45,698 bases of DNA from Roseobacter sp. (GTDB lineage Bacteria; Pseudomonadota; Alphaproteobacteria; Rhodobacterales; Rhodobacteraceae). How positions within the stretch are numbered: the first letter of the stretch is position 1; each line of letters starts with the position of its first letter. The position numbers and the translations under genes are program-made. This document shows, piece after piece, positions 21,181 to 30,314 of the stretch. The stretch spans positions 1 through 45,698 of the forward strand of contig NZ_JAHEHZ010000007.1 of assembly GCF_024639605.1 (NCBI RefSeq), given 5' to 3'. The notes beneath the pieces are model-generated. The model did not search any database and was not told where the DNA came from. It worked only from the letters and a program-made list of their open reading frames with translations.

Positions 21181-21262
21181 TGAAGGTGTCCTTTTATCGT
21201 CAAGGGCTTGTACCTGCCTAGCAAGTCAGATCACCGGGGGCAAGCGCCGCCTGGCGGGGGCA

Positions 21263-21838
21263 TTATTCGTCAGGCACCGTGCCTTCTTCGGCGAGCACGC
21301 TGTCGATACGGGTGATGGCGGTCAGGGTGATATCCACCGCATTAGAGCTGATAAAGACCGAGCGGCGCTCCATAACGACCGCTGCACCTGCCTCACGCAT
21401 CATCTGTTCCAGCACCGGGGCTGCTGCATTGAGAAAGACCACGCGGGCCTCTTCAAGCGTGTTGTTGAGTTCGCGCGCCTTGGCATCCTGTTCGCGGCGC
21501 GTGTTCTGGACTTTTTCATCAAAGGCATCGGCCAGTTCGCGGAATTCAGCAGGCGTGATGGTCGAACGCAGATCGGTCAGGTTCTTTTCTTCGACACCCA
21601 GCGCGTCTTCAATGCGGCGGTTTTCCGCAGCCAGTTCCGCACCCCTTGCATCAACCTCACCGATGATGCGCCGGCCATAAGCGCTCTGCTCAAAGAGCCG
21701 TTCCGCATCAATGGTCAGCACCGGGCTCTGAATTGTGAGCCCGCCCTGGGCGGTCTGCTGCTGTGCACCCGCCAGGGGTGCCGCCAGACAGAGTGCGACT
21801 GCGGCCATCAGCAGTGCGCCGGATGCCTGCACCGTCAC
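21263..21838 (-). CDS. skp: Periplasmic OmpH/Skp-like chaperone
   Basis: Skp-type proteins hold unfolded outer-membrane proteins in the periplasm on the way to BamA. The protein (191 aa) has a signal peptide (LLMAAVALCLAAPLAGA), then a long charged coiled-coil (DARGAELAAENRRIEDALGVEEKNL...) and a beta/helical tail. I place the start at a GTG (21838), 4 bases after the bamA stop; the ORF track start (21961) lies inside bamA. No clear Shine-Dalgarno is seen, so coupling to bamA translation is likely. Sequence likeness to E. coli Skp is weak, but position and architecture agree. Confidence 0.85.
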   Translation of the reverse strand: MTVQASGALLMAAVALCLAAPLAGAQQQTAQGGLTIQSPVLTIDAERLFEQSAYGRRIIGEVDARGAELAAENRRIEDALGVEEKNLTDLRSTITPAEFRELADAFDEKVQNTRREQDAKARELNNTLEEARVVFLNAAAPVLEQMMREAGAAVVMERRSVFISSNAVDITLTAITRIDSVLAEEGTVPDE

Positions 21839-21842
21839 CGGA

Positions 21843-24200
21843 TCAGAACGTTGTGCTGAGGGTGAGCTCGAAGGACTGATCCCGGTCGAAATCTTCTTTC
21901 TGAAGCGCCTCGGTGAAGTTGAACCGCAGCGGCCCCACCGGCGTATCCCACAGAATGGCAAAGCCGATCACATGGCGGAAGGACCCGCCCTCGCCCACGA
22001 TCGTGCCGCCGGCTGTGTTCACATCCGACAGATCCCAGAAATTGCCGACGTCGTAGAAGAGGCCGCCCTGAATGCCATATTCCTCAGGCAGGCCAATCGG
22101 GAATTCCGCTTCAAAACGGGCGGCCACATAGAAGTTGCCCCCCAGAGGGTCTTCATCACTGAGCGACAGATCCCGCGGACCGATCCCGCCCGGCTCAAAG
22201 CCACGGATGATATTGGTGTTGTTGAGAAAGCGGTCAACAGCGCGGTTTGTCCCGCTGCCCCAGCTCAGCGCGCCGCCTTCGAGCGAGGCGCGCAGTGTGA
22301 TTTCTTCGGAGAGTACCCGCGTTTCACCAATGACCTGTGCCCGGGTGCGCACAAAACTGTTGTCCCCGCCTACGCCGGCGAAATCCTGGCCGAACTCGAA
22401 AAGATAACCCGAATTCGTATCAATCCCGCTGGTGCGGGTATCATAGGTAAAGACATATCCCAGCGAACTGCTGACCAGTGCGCCGGCGGCAATCTCGTTG
22501 CCGATGACCACACCGTTGGAGGCCGGGTCACGCGCCAGCATCTCGCTGTCTTCATAGCTGTAGCGCAGCTGCAACGAGGAGTTTTCACCGACCGGGAAGG
22601 TCAGCGAAGGCGTAAATATCACACGGTCGGTGTCATATGTGGTGAAAGAACTGTCCGTCTTTGCGATGTCAAAACGCAGGCCAAACGCCAGATCGCGCCC
22701 GAGGAATGCCGGCTCGACAAAGTTCAGGCCATAGCGGCGCGATTCCTCGGCTGTTGAAACGGTCAGGCTAAGGCGCTGGCCCCGGCCCAGCAGGTTCTGC
22801 TCAGCAAAACGGATCGCAAAGCCGATACCGTCATTGTTTGAGAAAGACGCGCCGAAGGTAAGCGAGCCTGTCGGCTGTTCGACGACATCAACATCGACCA
22901 CAACCTGATCAGGGCTGGAGCCTTCACGCGCATTTACTTCAGCGGTTTCGAAGTATTCCAGCGCGCGGATCCGTTCGGCCGCCTCGCGGATTTCGCGCGG
23001 ATTGAAAGGGTCGCCCTCAACGCTGGTAAACTGACGCCGGATCACCTGATCGAGCGTGGTGGTGTTGCCTTCGATATCGATCCGCTCGACAAAAACGCGC
23101 GGCCCGCGGCTCAGCACATATTCGACGTCCAGTTCGAGATTGCGCTCGTCCCGGGTAACGCGCGGCTCGACCCGCAGGAAATCAACACCGTCCCGCAGCG
23201 CCTGACGCTCCATGCGGGCAATATCGATTTCAAGAAGCGTCGGGGAATATACCTCGCCGTTTTTAATCGCGGCAATAGAGCGGTAGATGTCGGCGTCGGC
23301 GTCGCTGACTTCACTGGTGACAGTAATCTCTCCGATGCGGAACTGCTGGCCTTCCTGCACATTAAAAACGAGGAAATAACCGTCACGCTCTTCAGTCAGT
23401 TCGGCGTTGGCCGAAAGTGTGCGAAAATCGACATACCCGCGGGACAAATAGAAATCACGCAGCACCTGTTTGTCGAATTCGACGCGGTCGGCCACAAGCG
23501 TGTCACGCCGCACGAAGGTCCGGAACAGACCGGCCTGTTTGGTTTCCAGCACGCGGCGCAGCCTGCGGTCTGAATAGACCCGGTTGCCGGTAAAGCTCAG
23601 GCGTTCGATCTCAATATTGTCGCCTTCGAAAATCTCAAAGACGAGATCGACGCGGTTGTCGGAGCGCCGGATGATCCGTGGGGTAACCCGGGCCGCCAGG
23701 CGCCCTTCATTGGCGTAGGCATCTGCAATCAGAGCGGCGTCACGCTCGACCTGACTGGGATTGAAGACACGGCGTTCGTTGGAGTTAATTGCGGCTGCCA
23801 GCACATCATCGTCGATGCGCCGGTTGCCCTCGAAATTGATCCGGTTGATCGTCGGCAGTTCGACGACGCTGATCTGAAGGGATGACCCGCGCGGCGTAAA
23901 GACGACACTCTCGAAAAGCCCCGAGTCCACAAGGCGCTGATAGGCGGCGTTCAGCTGACCTGCGGTCAGGGTCTGACCGGGTGCGATTCCCGCCCGCGAG
24001 ATGATCGCGGCATTGCCGATGCGCGCATTGCCCTCCACCGAAATGGAATTCAGTGTGATCTGCTGGGCCAGCACCGCAGGGGGCGCGGCCATCCAGGCGC
24101 CTGATAATGCCAGTGAAAACAGGCCGGCACGCATGCCGGCGCCAAGCGGTCTGTGAGCCGATAAGAAGGCGCTGCGCGCCCGCGAAATGCCCCGTGTCAT
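21843..24200 (-). CDS. bamA: Outer membrane protein assembly factor BamA
   Basis: BamA is the central barrel of the BAM complex, which inserts beta-barrel proteins into the outer membrane. The 785-aa protein has a signal peptide ending near PPAVLA, five POTRA domains (about 45-430; e.g. SISVEGNARIGNAAI, RINFEGNRRIDDD, RLSFTGNRVYSDRR), and a C-terminal barrel with the conserved loop-6 motif IIRGF and a terminal phenylalanine (STTF). It lies downstream of rseP and upstream of skp. An AT-rich palindrome sits just before the gene. Confidence 0.97.
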   Translation of the reverse strand: MTRGISRARSAFLSAHRPLGAGMRAGLFSLALSGAWMAAPPAVLAQQITLNSISVEGNARIGNAAIISRAGIAPGQTLTAGQLNAAYQRLVDSGLFESVVFTPRGSSLQISVVELPTINRINFEGNRRIDDDVLAAAINSNERRVFNPSQVERDAALIADAYANEGRLAARVTPRIIRRSDNRVDLVFEIFEGDNIEIERLSFTGNRVYSDRRLRRVLETKQAGLFRTFVRRDTLVADRVEFDKQVLRDFYLSRGYVDFRTLSANAELTEERDGYFLVFNVQEGQQFRIGEITVTSEVSDADADIYRSIAAIKNGEVYSPTLLEIDIARMERQALRDGVDFLRVEPRVTRDERNLELDVEYVLSRGPRVFVERIDIEGNTTTLDQVIRRQFTSVEGDPFNPREIREAAERIRALEYFETAEVNAREGSSPDQVVVDVDVVEQPTGSLTFGASFSNNDGIGFAIRFAEQNLLGRGQRLSLTVSTAEESRRYGLNFVEPAFLGRDLAFGLRFDIAKTDSSFTTYDTDRVIFTPSLTFPVGENSSLQLRYSYEDSEMLARDPASNGVVIGNEIAAGALVSSSLGYVFTYDTRTSGIDTNSGYLFEFGQDFAGVGGDNSFVRTRAQVIGETRVLSEEITLRASLEGGALSWGSGTNRAVDRFLNNTNIIRGFEPGGIGPRDLSLSDEDPLGGNFYVAARFEAEFPIGLPEEYGIQGGLFYDVGNFWDLSDVNTAGGTIVGEGGSFRHVIGFAILWDTPVGPLRFNFTEALQKEDFDRDQSFELTLSTTF

Positions 24201-24214
24201 GCTCTGCCCCGTTC

Positions 24215-24263
24215 CTCAGATTATTATATTTATCTGAGTACCGGCAAAGCACCGTCTTGTCAA
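24215..24263 (-). promoter_or_regulatory. bamA promoter region with palindrome
   Basis: A perfect TTGACA (minus strand, 24258-24263) lies 17 nt from TACTCA (24235-24240). A perfect TATAAT (24223-24228) lies further down without a good -35. CTCAGAT and ATCTGAG (24215-24221 and 24232-24238) form an inverted repeat around this AT-rich core, ending 15 bases before the bamA start. It could be an operator or a leader hairpin touching the AGGA motif. Confidence 0.5.
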
Positions 24264-24357
24264 AACCATGTGGTCAGAAAAAGCGAAACAACTAAATGCG
24301 CGCCTGTCGTCACATCCGGAGCGCAGCCCGAAAGCCGCGCGCCTTGTCACAAAAGGG

Positions 24358-24489
24358 TCACTGGAAGACTGTTCCCAGCCATGCACCCGCTGCGAGTGCC
24401 AGCACAATTGTGCTGACATAAAGAATGCGGTCCCAGTTCAGATCCACCAGGAGGCTGAGTCCGCGATATCCACTGTGTACTGCCTGCAT
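24358..24489 (-). CDS. Small membrane protein of 43 aa between rseP and bamA
   Basis: This ORF is absent from the ORF track. It starts at an ATG 7 nt after GGAGA, encodes MQAVHSGYRGLSLLVDLNWD..., and has one hydrophobic segment (ILYVSTIVLALAAGAWLGTVF) before a TGA. The strong ribosome binding site and the WD-plus-single-helix layout support a real gene. It lies in the 401-base gap of an envelope run, so a role at the inner membrane is possible, but the function is unknown. Confidence 0.62.
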   Translation of the reverse strand: MQAVHSGYRGLSLLVDLNWDRILYVSTIVLALAAGAWLGTVFQ

Positions 24490-24601
24490 GTCGGCTCTCC
24501 GTTCATTTACAGAACCAGAGATACCCGCAGATTACGGCGTCAGTTTGTCCGATTGTGGCAAAACTGAGGCATTTTCCGCAGCTGCTGCGAAAGAACGGCC
24601 A

Positions 24602-25948
24602 TCACGGGCAAAAGATATCATTGCCGAGCGCAAAGACCATCAGCGTCAGCACCATCGCAAGCCCCAGCGTCATCAGCACTTTCAGCGCACCGTCGCTGGG
24701 TGGTTTGCCGGACACAGCTTCATAGGCGTAAAACACCAGATGCCCGCCGTCGAGCGCCGGCACGGGAAAGAGATTCAGCATACCCACTGCGGTGCTGAGC
24801 ACGGCGATAAACCAGATAAAGGATTCAGCACCCTGGCTGGCCATTGCCCCGGATGTCTGGGCAATGCCGATGGGGCCGCTGAGGTTGCAGGTGCTGATGC
24901 TGCCGGCGATCATATGACCAAGGCCCGAGAGCGAGCTGGTGATGATCCGTGTGGTCTGCTGCACACCGAGGCCGAGCGCCTCAAAAACACCAGGCGTTGT
25001 GGTTGCGGGTGAAAAGGCAAAGCCGCCGGCGATGCCGATCCGCCAGTACGTCTCAAACCCGCCGTCGGGCTGCGGTTCGTCCACGCGGCGCGGTGTCATA
25101 GTCATCGCGAGCGGTTCTGCGGCACCTGCGCGCCAGACGGTCAGATCAAGTGGTGCGCCCTCGCCGCCCTCAACCGCTTCTTTGAGCTGGTCAAAAGCAA
25201 AGATCGGCGTGCCGTCGATGGCGGTGATTACGTCGCCCGCCTCAAGACCCGCGTCAAAGGCTGCCGACTGGGGGCTCAGTGAGCTGACAATCGGCGGAAA
25301 GATCCACGACCCCTGCACGGTTTCTTCGCGCCCTGCCCGTTCGACGGTGATGTCAACGACCGGGCTGCGCTCAAGTCCGTCGAGCGCGCCTGAATAGGTT
25401 TCTTCGTCCGTCGCCGGCAATGGCACGCCACCGACCGCCAGCAGCACGTCACCGGCCTGAAGGCCGCGGTTTTCGACAGGCAAAGGATGCAGTTCACCAA
25501 CGGTCAGCTGTCCGCGTGTAACGCCGGTGCTGAGCAGGATCAGCGCAAAAACAGCAATCGACAGCGCGAAGTTAAAGACCGGACCCGCCGCAACCGTCGC
25601 AGTGCGGGCCCAGAGCGGTGCGCCATGCATCGTCGCCCGTAGCCGGACCGGGTCATCCGAGACCTCGGCCATGGCCTCTTCATCCTTGCCGGATGCCGCG
25701 TTGGCGTCGCCTGCGAATTTCACATAGCCGCCGAACGGCAGTGCCGCGACCTGCCAGCGCGTGCCGCGTTTATCGACGCGCGACCAGAGCACCGGTCCGA
25801 AGCCCAGCGAGAACACATCCGCATGAATGCCTGACCAGCGGCCGACGATATAATGCCCGTATTCGTGGATCGCAACGATGACCGAGAGCGCCAGAACGAA
25901 GGCCGCGATGGTCCAGAGCAGGCCACCAAACTGAGGAATAAACGACAT
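24602..25948 (-). CDS. rseP: Site-2 zinc metalloprotease RseP
   Basis: RseP cleaves membrane-bound anti-sigma factors and signal peptides within the membrane. The 448-aa protein has the zinc motif HEYGH (28-32) in the first transmembrane helix, two PDZ domains (about 125-290; e.g. GDVLLAVGGVPL and GDVITAIDGTPI) and the second motif NLFPVPALDGGHL near the C-terminus. The start at 25948 (MSFIPQFGG) places it 10 bases after dxr; the longer ORF runs into dxr. Four transmembrane segments are visible. Confidence 0.95.
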   Translation of the reverse strand: MSFIPQFGGLLWTIAAFVLALSVIVAIHEYGHYIVGRWSGIHADVFSLGFGPVLWSRVDKRGTRWQVAALPFGGYVKFAGDANAASGKDEEAMAEVSDDPVRLRATMHGAPLWARTATVAAGPVFNFALSIAVFALILLSTGVTRGQLTVGELHPLPVENRGLQAGDVLLAVGGVPLPATDEETYSGALDGLERSPVVDITVERAGREETVQGSWIFPPIVSSLSPQSAAFDAGLEAGDVITAIDGTPIFAFDQLKEAVEGGEGAPLDLTVWRAGAAEPLAMTMTPRRVDEPQPDGGFETYWRIGIAGGFAFSPATTTPGVFEALGLGVQQTTRIITSSLSGLGHMIAGSISTCNLSGPIGIAQTSGAMASQGAESFIWFIAVLSTAVGMLNLFPVPALDGGHLVFYAYEAVSGKPPSDGALKVLMTLGLAMVLTLMVFALGNDIFCP

Positions 25949-25958
25949 AAAATCCAAA

Positions 25959-27134
25959 CTACTGACCTGCTCTTTTGTTGATGACGGACCATGCTTCTCT
26001 GCGTGCGAGATGGTCCGTTGCGGCGACGTTATCAAGGGTCATGGTGGCATCAATGTGACCTGGTTGCGCGTCGACGAGGTTCAGAACCTCTTCGACCACC
26101 TCTGCCATGCCGGTAAAACCTATCTTTCCGGCGATAAACCCGTCGAGGGCGGTTTCCTTGGCTGCGTTGAACACGGCGCCCGCCAGGCCCCCCGTCTGCA
26201 TCACCTCGCGCGCCAGACGCAGCGCGGGCCAGCGGGTGTTACAGGGGGCGCGGAAGCTCAGCTGTCCGATGGCCGCCAGGTCCAGCCGTTCAACCGGCAG
26301 AGCGCGGCGCTCCGGCCAGTGCAGCGCGTACCCGATGGCGTGGCGCATATCGGGCGGGCCCACATGCGCCATGAGCGCACCGTCTTTGAATCCCACCATG
26401 GCGTGGATCAGCGACTCCGGATGCACCAGCACTTCGATCTGATCAGGGAAGACGCCAAAATATTCCCGCGTTTCAATCAGTTCCATGGCTTTGTTAAACA
26501 TTGAGGCGGAATCGATTGTTATCCGCTGCCCCATATCCCAGTTCGGATGTGACGAAGCCTCGTCAAGCGTTGCATGCGCCAGATCATCGATGTCCCAGTC
26601 GCGGAACGCGCCACCCGAGGCGGTGATGATCACGCGCTCGACAGCATTTATATCTTCACCGGCCAGCGCCTGAAAAACGGCGGAATGTTCGCTGTCCACC
26701 GGCAACAGACGCGCCTCATGCCGGCGGGCTGTCTCCAGCATCAGATGACCGGCGCAGACGAGTGACTCCTTATTGGCAAGGGCGAGTGTCGCGCCCTGCT
26801 CAAGGGCCGTGAGGCCAGGCGCCAGCCCCGCCGCGCCGACAATTGCTGACATCACCCAGTCTGCCGGGCGCGACGCGGCTTCGGTCAGCGCGGCAGTGCC
26901 GGCCGCCGCCTCGACATCCGAGCCGCTGAGTGCTGTGCGCAACTCTTCCAGCAGATGATCATGCGCGGTGATCGCGATGTCCGCCCCGAGGCGTCTGGCA
27001 TCGGCGGCAAGCTGTGCAATATTGCCCGCACCGGTCAGCGCCACCACGTCATAGTCGTCAGGAGCCCGGGATATCAGATCGATTGTGTTCTGTCCGATCG
27101 AGCCGGTGGCGCCGAAGATGCTGACCCTGCGCAT
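25959..27134 (-). CDS. dxr: 1-deoxy-D-xylulose 5-phosphate reductoisomerase
   Basis: Dxr converts DXP to MEP, the committing step of the non-mevalonate isoprenoid pathway, and so supplies UppS next door. The 391-aa protein has the NADPH loop GATGSIGQNT (8-17), NKESLVCAG in the middle, and the metal- and substrate-binding VDSEHSAVFQ and ITASGGAFRD segments. The gap to cdsA is 3 bases. Confidence 0.96.
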   Translation of the reverse strand: MRRVSIFGATGSIGQNTIDLISRAPDDYDVVALTGAGNIAQLAADARRLGADIAITAHDHLLEELRTALSGSDVEAAAGTAALTEAASRPADWVMSAIVGAAGLAPGLTALEQGATLALANKESLVCAGHLMLETARRHEARLLPVDSEHSAVFQALAGEDINAVERVIITASGGAFRDWDIDDLAHATLDEASSHPNWDMGQRITIDSASMFNKAMELIETREYFGVFPDQIEVLVHPESLIHAMVGFKDGALMAHVGPPDMRHAIGYALHWPERRALPVERLDLAAIGQLSFRAPCNTRWPALRLAREVMQTGGLAGAVFNAAKETALDGFIAGKIGFTGMAEVVEEVLNLVDAQPGHIDATMTLDNVAATDHLARREAWSVINKRAGQ

Positions 27135-27137
27135 GGC

Positions 27138-27929
27138 TCAGACCAGCCAGCCCGGGGTCAGTATCGGGCCTGTGATCAGCAGAAAAACCGACGCCCCCAG
27201 CATGCCGTCAAACCGGTCGAGCAGACCGCCGTGCCCCGGGATCAGATTGGAGCTGTCCTTGACACCGACCCGCCTTTTGATCGCGCTTTCCGCGATATCG
27301 CCCATCTGGCTTGCCATGGAGACCGCGACTGAGACGCCGACAAGCTGCGGGCCCACGCCTGTGCGCGACATGAATAAATACCCTACCAGTGCCGCACCGA
27401 CCCAGCCGAACCCGGTACCGGCCCACGTTTTCTTGGGGCTGACGCGGGGCCAGAATTTCGGACCACCGATAGTACGCCCGGCGAAATAGCCGACAACATC
27501 AGTGGCCACGACCACCAGCACCAGCCAGAGCATCCAGACAAAACCCATGTCGTCGCGCACCTGCATCATGCCGAAGCCGGCCAGCAGGACCATGCCGGTG
27601 AAAACCATAAAGATCGTGCGGTAGGCTGCGAGTTGCCCGAAGCCCACGAGTGCAGGCGCCAGCAACACCGGCAGCGCAAAACCCAGCGGCAGATAAATCG
27701 CCAGAAGGGTCGCCGCCCCCGCGAGACCGCCCAGTTGCAACGCCACGGGCGGTGCGTCGGGATGCACCATGCGCACCAGTTCCCAGACCATCAGCCCGCA
27801 GATCAGCGCCACCATGACGTGGAAAAGATGTCCGCCGACCCAGACGCCCAGCAGACCCAGAACCACCATCGCGGCACCGGATCCCATACGGATCGCAAGG
27901 TCAGACCACTTTTCGGAGGCGCCGCTCAC
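27138..27929 (-). CDS. cdsA: Phosphatidate cytidylyltransferase
   Basis: CdsA makes CDP-diacylglycerol, the precursor of all membrane phospholipids. The 263-aa protein has multiple transmembrane helices and the family signature near the C-terminus (SNLIPGHGGLLDRFDGMLGA), together with DVVGYFAGRTIGGPKFWPRVSPKKTW. The start is a GTG (27929) behind GAGG, 7 bases past the uppS stop. Confidence 0.95.
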   Translation of the reverse strand: MSGASEKWSDLAIRMGSGAAMVVLGLLGVWVGGHLFHVMVALICGLMVWELVRMVHPDAPPVALQLGGLAGAATLLAIYLPLGFALPVLLAPALVGFGQLAAYRTIFMVFTGMVLLAGFGMMQVRDDMGFVWMLWLVLVVVATDVVGYFAGRTIGGPKFWPRVSPKKTWAGTGFGWVGAALVGYLFMSRTGVGPQLVGVSVAVSMASQMGDIAESAIKRRVGVKDSSNLIPGHGGLLDRFDGMLGASVFLLITGPILTPGWLV

Positions 27930-27936
27930 AGCTGCC

Positions 27937-28677
27937 TCACGGCCTTACGCCACCATATCGGCGGTCACGTCCGCCAAAAGCGGAGCACAGGCTTTCGAAC
28001 TCGGCCCGGGTAAAGTCAGGCCAGAGCGTATCGATGAATTCGTACTCGGAATAGGCCGACTGCCAGAGCAGAAAGTTGGAGATGCGCGCCTCGCCGCTGG
28101 TCCGGATCACCAGGTCCGGGTCGGGCAGGACACAGGTATCGAGATAGCGTGGCAGGGTTTCCTCATCGACGTCTTCGGGCCGGAGCCTGCCGTCAGCCAC
28201 ATCCTGCGCCAGACGGCGTGTCGCGCGCGATACCTCATCGCGGCCGCCGTAGTTGATGGCGATGGTCAGATGCACAACATCATTGGCAGCTGTTGCCGCC
28301 TCAAGATCGTTCATCAACGTGATCAGTTTATTGTCCAGGCGGTCGCGGTCACCGATAAAGCGCACGCAGACGCCATTGGCCATCAGCGCCTTGGTTTCGC
28401 GGATGATATAGCGGCGAAAGAGGTTCATCAGACCGGCGACCTCAACCTGGGTGCGCTTCCAGTTTTCGGTCGAAAAGGCAAATATCGTCAGATACCGCAC
28501 GCCCACATGCGGACAGGCTTCGACAATCTCCCGGACCCGGCGCGCGCCGGCGTGATGGCCGAAAAGCCGCGGACGCCCGCGCTGTGTTGCCCAGCGTCCG
28601 TTGCCATCCATAATGATCGCCACGTGATGCGGGCAGCCGGGGACCTGGCCGTGCTGGGGTTGGCGTTTAAGCGCCAT
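27937..28677 (-). CDS. uppS: Isoprenyl transferase (undecaprenyl diphosphate synthase)
   Basis: UppS makes the C55 lipid carrier for peptidoglycan and O-antigen. The 246-aa cis-prenyltransferase has HVAIIMDGNGRWA with the catalytic D24, the FAFSTENWKR segment and the C-terminal DLVIRTSGEARISNFLLWQSAYSE motif. A good GAGGGAG site precedes the ATG. A short GGGCAT/ATGCCC hairpin (28703-28718) lies in the presumed leader. Confidence 0.96.
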   Translation of the reverse strand: MALKRQPQHGQVPGCPHHVAIIMDGNGRWATQRGRPRLFGHHAGARRVREIVEACPHVGVRYLTIFAFSTENWKRTQVEVAGLMNLFRRYIIRETKALMANGVCVRFIGDRDRLDNKLITLMNDLEAATAANDVVHLTIAINYGGRDEVSRATRRLAQDVADGRLRPEDVDEETLPRYLDTCVLPDPDLVIRTSGEARISNFLLWQSAYSEYEFIDTLWPDFTRAEFESLCSAFGGRDRRYGGVRP

Positions 28678-28803
28678 ATCAGTGCTCCCTCGGTTACTGC
28701 TCGGGCATTTTTATGCCCCTCTTTTTGCGTTACCACACGCGTGTAATCAACTTATTAAACGCGGGAATCTGTCATTTATGTGGAAAACGGAGCGCTCGCC
28801 GCG

Positions 28804-29367
28804 TTAAACCTGCATTATTTCTGATTGTTTTGTCGCCAGCACATCATCGATCATTTTGATGTAGCGATCGGTAATTTCCTGAACTTCACCTTCCCAGAGC
28901 TTCTGATCATCTTCTGACAGACCGTCGCTTTTGGCTTTGCGGATCTGGTCCATACCGTCGCGGCGCACATTGCGCACCGAAACCCGGGCGTGTTCGGCGT
29001 ACTGCCCGGCGACCTTGGTCAGATCGCGGCGGCGTTCTTCGTTGAGTTCGGGGATCGGCAGCATGATGATCGTGCCGTTGAGTTGCGGGTTGATGCCGAG
29101 GCCGCTTTCACGGATTGCCTTTTCGACTTTACCCACCAGCGCTTTATCCCAGACGTTGATTGTGACCATGCGCGATTCCGGAACGTTTACGGTGCCGACC
29201 TGATTAATGGGTGTGCGTTGTCCGTAAGCATCGACCATCACCGGTTCCAGCATCGAGGCCGACGCCCGACCGGTGCGCAATGAGGCGAATTCAGTTTTCA
29301 GCGATGACATCGCGCCGTCCATCCGGCGTTCAAGATCATCGGTATCCAGCATAAAGTCGTCAGACAT
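28804..29367 (-). CDS. frr: Ribosome recycling factor
   Basis: Frr releases ribosomes from mRNA after termination, with EF-G. The 187-aa protein has the family pattern [54 protein letters not shown] and a helical C-terminus ([13 protein letters not shown]-like). The start at 29367 (MSDDFMLD behind AGGAAA) gives the standard length; the ORF track adds 19 residues. It lies downstream of pyrH, as in many bacteria. Confidence 0.96.
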   Translation of the reverse strand: MSDDFMLDTDDLERRMDGAMSSLKTEFASLRTGRASASMLEPVMVDAYGQRTPINQVGTVNVPESRMVTINVWDKALVGKVEKAIRESGLGINPQLNGTIIMLPIPELNEERRRDLTKVAGQYAEHARVSVRNVRRDGMDQIRKAKSDGLSEDDQKLWEGEVQEITDRYIKMIDDVLATKQSEIMQV

Positions 29368-29496
29368 GGGTAAATTTCCTGCCGCAGTGATTGAGCGCGC
29401 CCCAAAGGCGCGGTGGGGTGTCATTTATATACGTCGGGACGCCCGCAAAAGGCCAGCCGCAGTTGTCGGAGGCTTCCGGCCCATGGCCTCGCGCCC

Positions 29497-30225
29497 TCAG
29501 CCCTGCACCCGTGTATAGGTGCCCTCGCCCGCCAGTATCCCACGGAACCCACCCGGCTCATCCAGTGAAAAGACGATGATCGGCAGGTTGTTGTCCCGCG
29601 CAAGTGCAATGGCCGAGGCATCCATGACGCCCAGGCGTTTGGCCAGAACATCATCATAGCTGACGGTGTCATAACGCACGGCATCGTCGTGCCGGGCCGG
29701 GTCTTTGTCATAAACACCGTCCACCTTGGTGCCTTTGAAAATGGCCTCGCAGGACATTTCATTGGCGCGAAGGGTCGCCGCCGTATCGGTCGTGAAATAG
29801 GGGTTTCCGGTGCCGGCGGCAAAGATGCAGACCCGCTTTTTCTCGAGGTGGCGCACAGCGCGCCTGCGGATATAAGGCTCGGCCACTTCGTTCATGGTGA
29901 TGGCCGAGATGACCCTCGTGTGAATGCCCAGGCCTTCGAGGGCGGACTGCATCGCCAGCGCATTCATCACCGTGGCGAGCATGCCCATATAATCGGCTGT
30001 CGTACGCTCCATCCCCTGCGCGGACCCCTGCAGGCCCCGGAAGATATTGCCGCCGCCGATCACCATGCAGATCTCGACGCCCATTTCATGCACCGAAAGC
30101 ACTTCTCTGGCGATGCGTTCGACCGTCGGCGGGTGCAGCCCGTAGCCCTGATCCCCCATCAGCGCCTCACCCGATATTTTCAGCATGACCCTCTTGAACG
30201 TGACTTGATGCTCAGACTGGGTCAT
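29497..30225 (-). CDS. pyrH: Uridylate kinase
   Basis: PyrH phosphorylates UMP to UDP. The 242-aa amino acid kinase-fold protein has KISGEAL near residue 17, [24 protein letters not shown] and the TDTAA motif. The start at 30225 follows AGGAG; the ORF track start at 30531 would overlap divergent miaA. rpsB and tsf, which often precede pyrH, are not here; miaA is divergent instead. Confidence 0.96.
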   Translation of the reverse strand: MTQSEHQVTFKRVMLKISGEALMGDQGYGLHPPTVERIAREVLSVHEMGVEICMVIGGGNIFRGLQGSAQGMERTTADYMGMLATVMNALAMQSALEGLGIHTRVISAITMNEVAEPYIRRRAVRHLEKKRVCIFAAGTGNPYFTTDTAATLRANEMSCEAIFKGTKVDGVYDKDPARHDDAVRYDTVSYDDVLAKRLGVMDASAIALARDNNLPIIVFSLDEPGGFRGILAGEGTYTRVQG

Positions 30226-30314
30226 TTTGGGCTCCTGACAGGGGTGTTCGTGCCGCGCAAAATGTCGGAAAACACACGCGACTTCAATGCACCGTGCGAG
30301 GATCCGGGCGAAAA

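Noticed and set aside
28703-28718. GGGCAT-TTTT-ATGCCC hairpin followed by CCTCTTTTT as a plus-strand terminator
   Set aside because: There is no plus-strand gene upstream; it more likely lies in the uppS leader.
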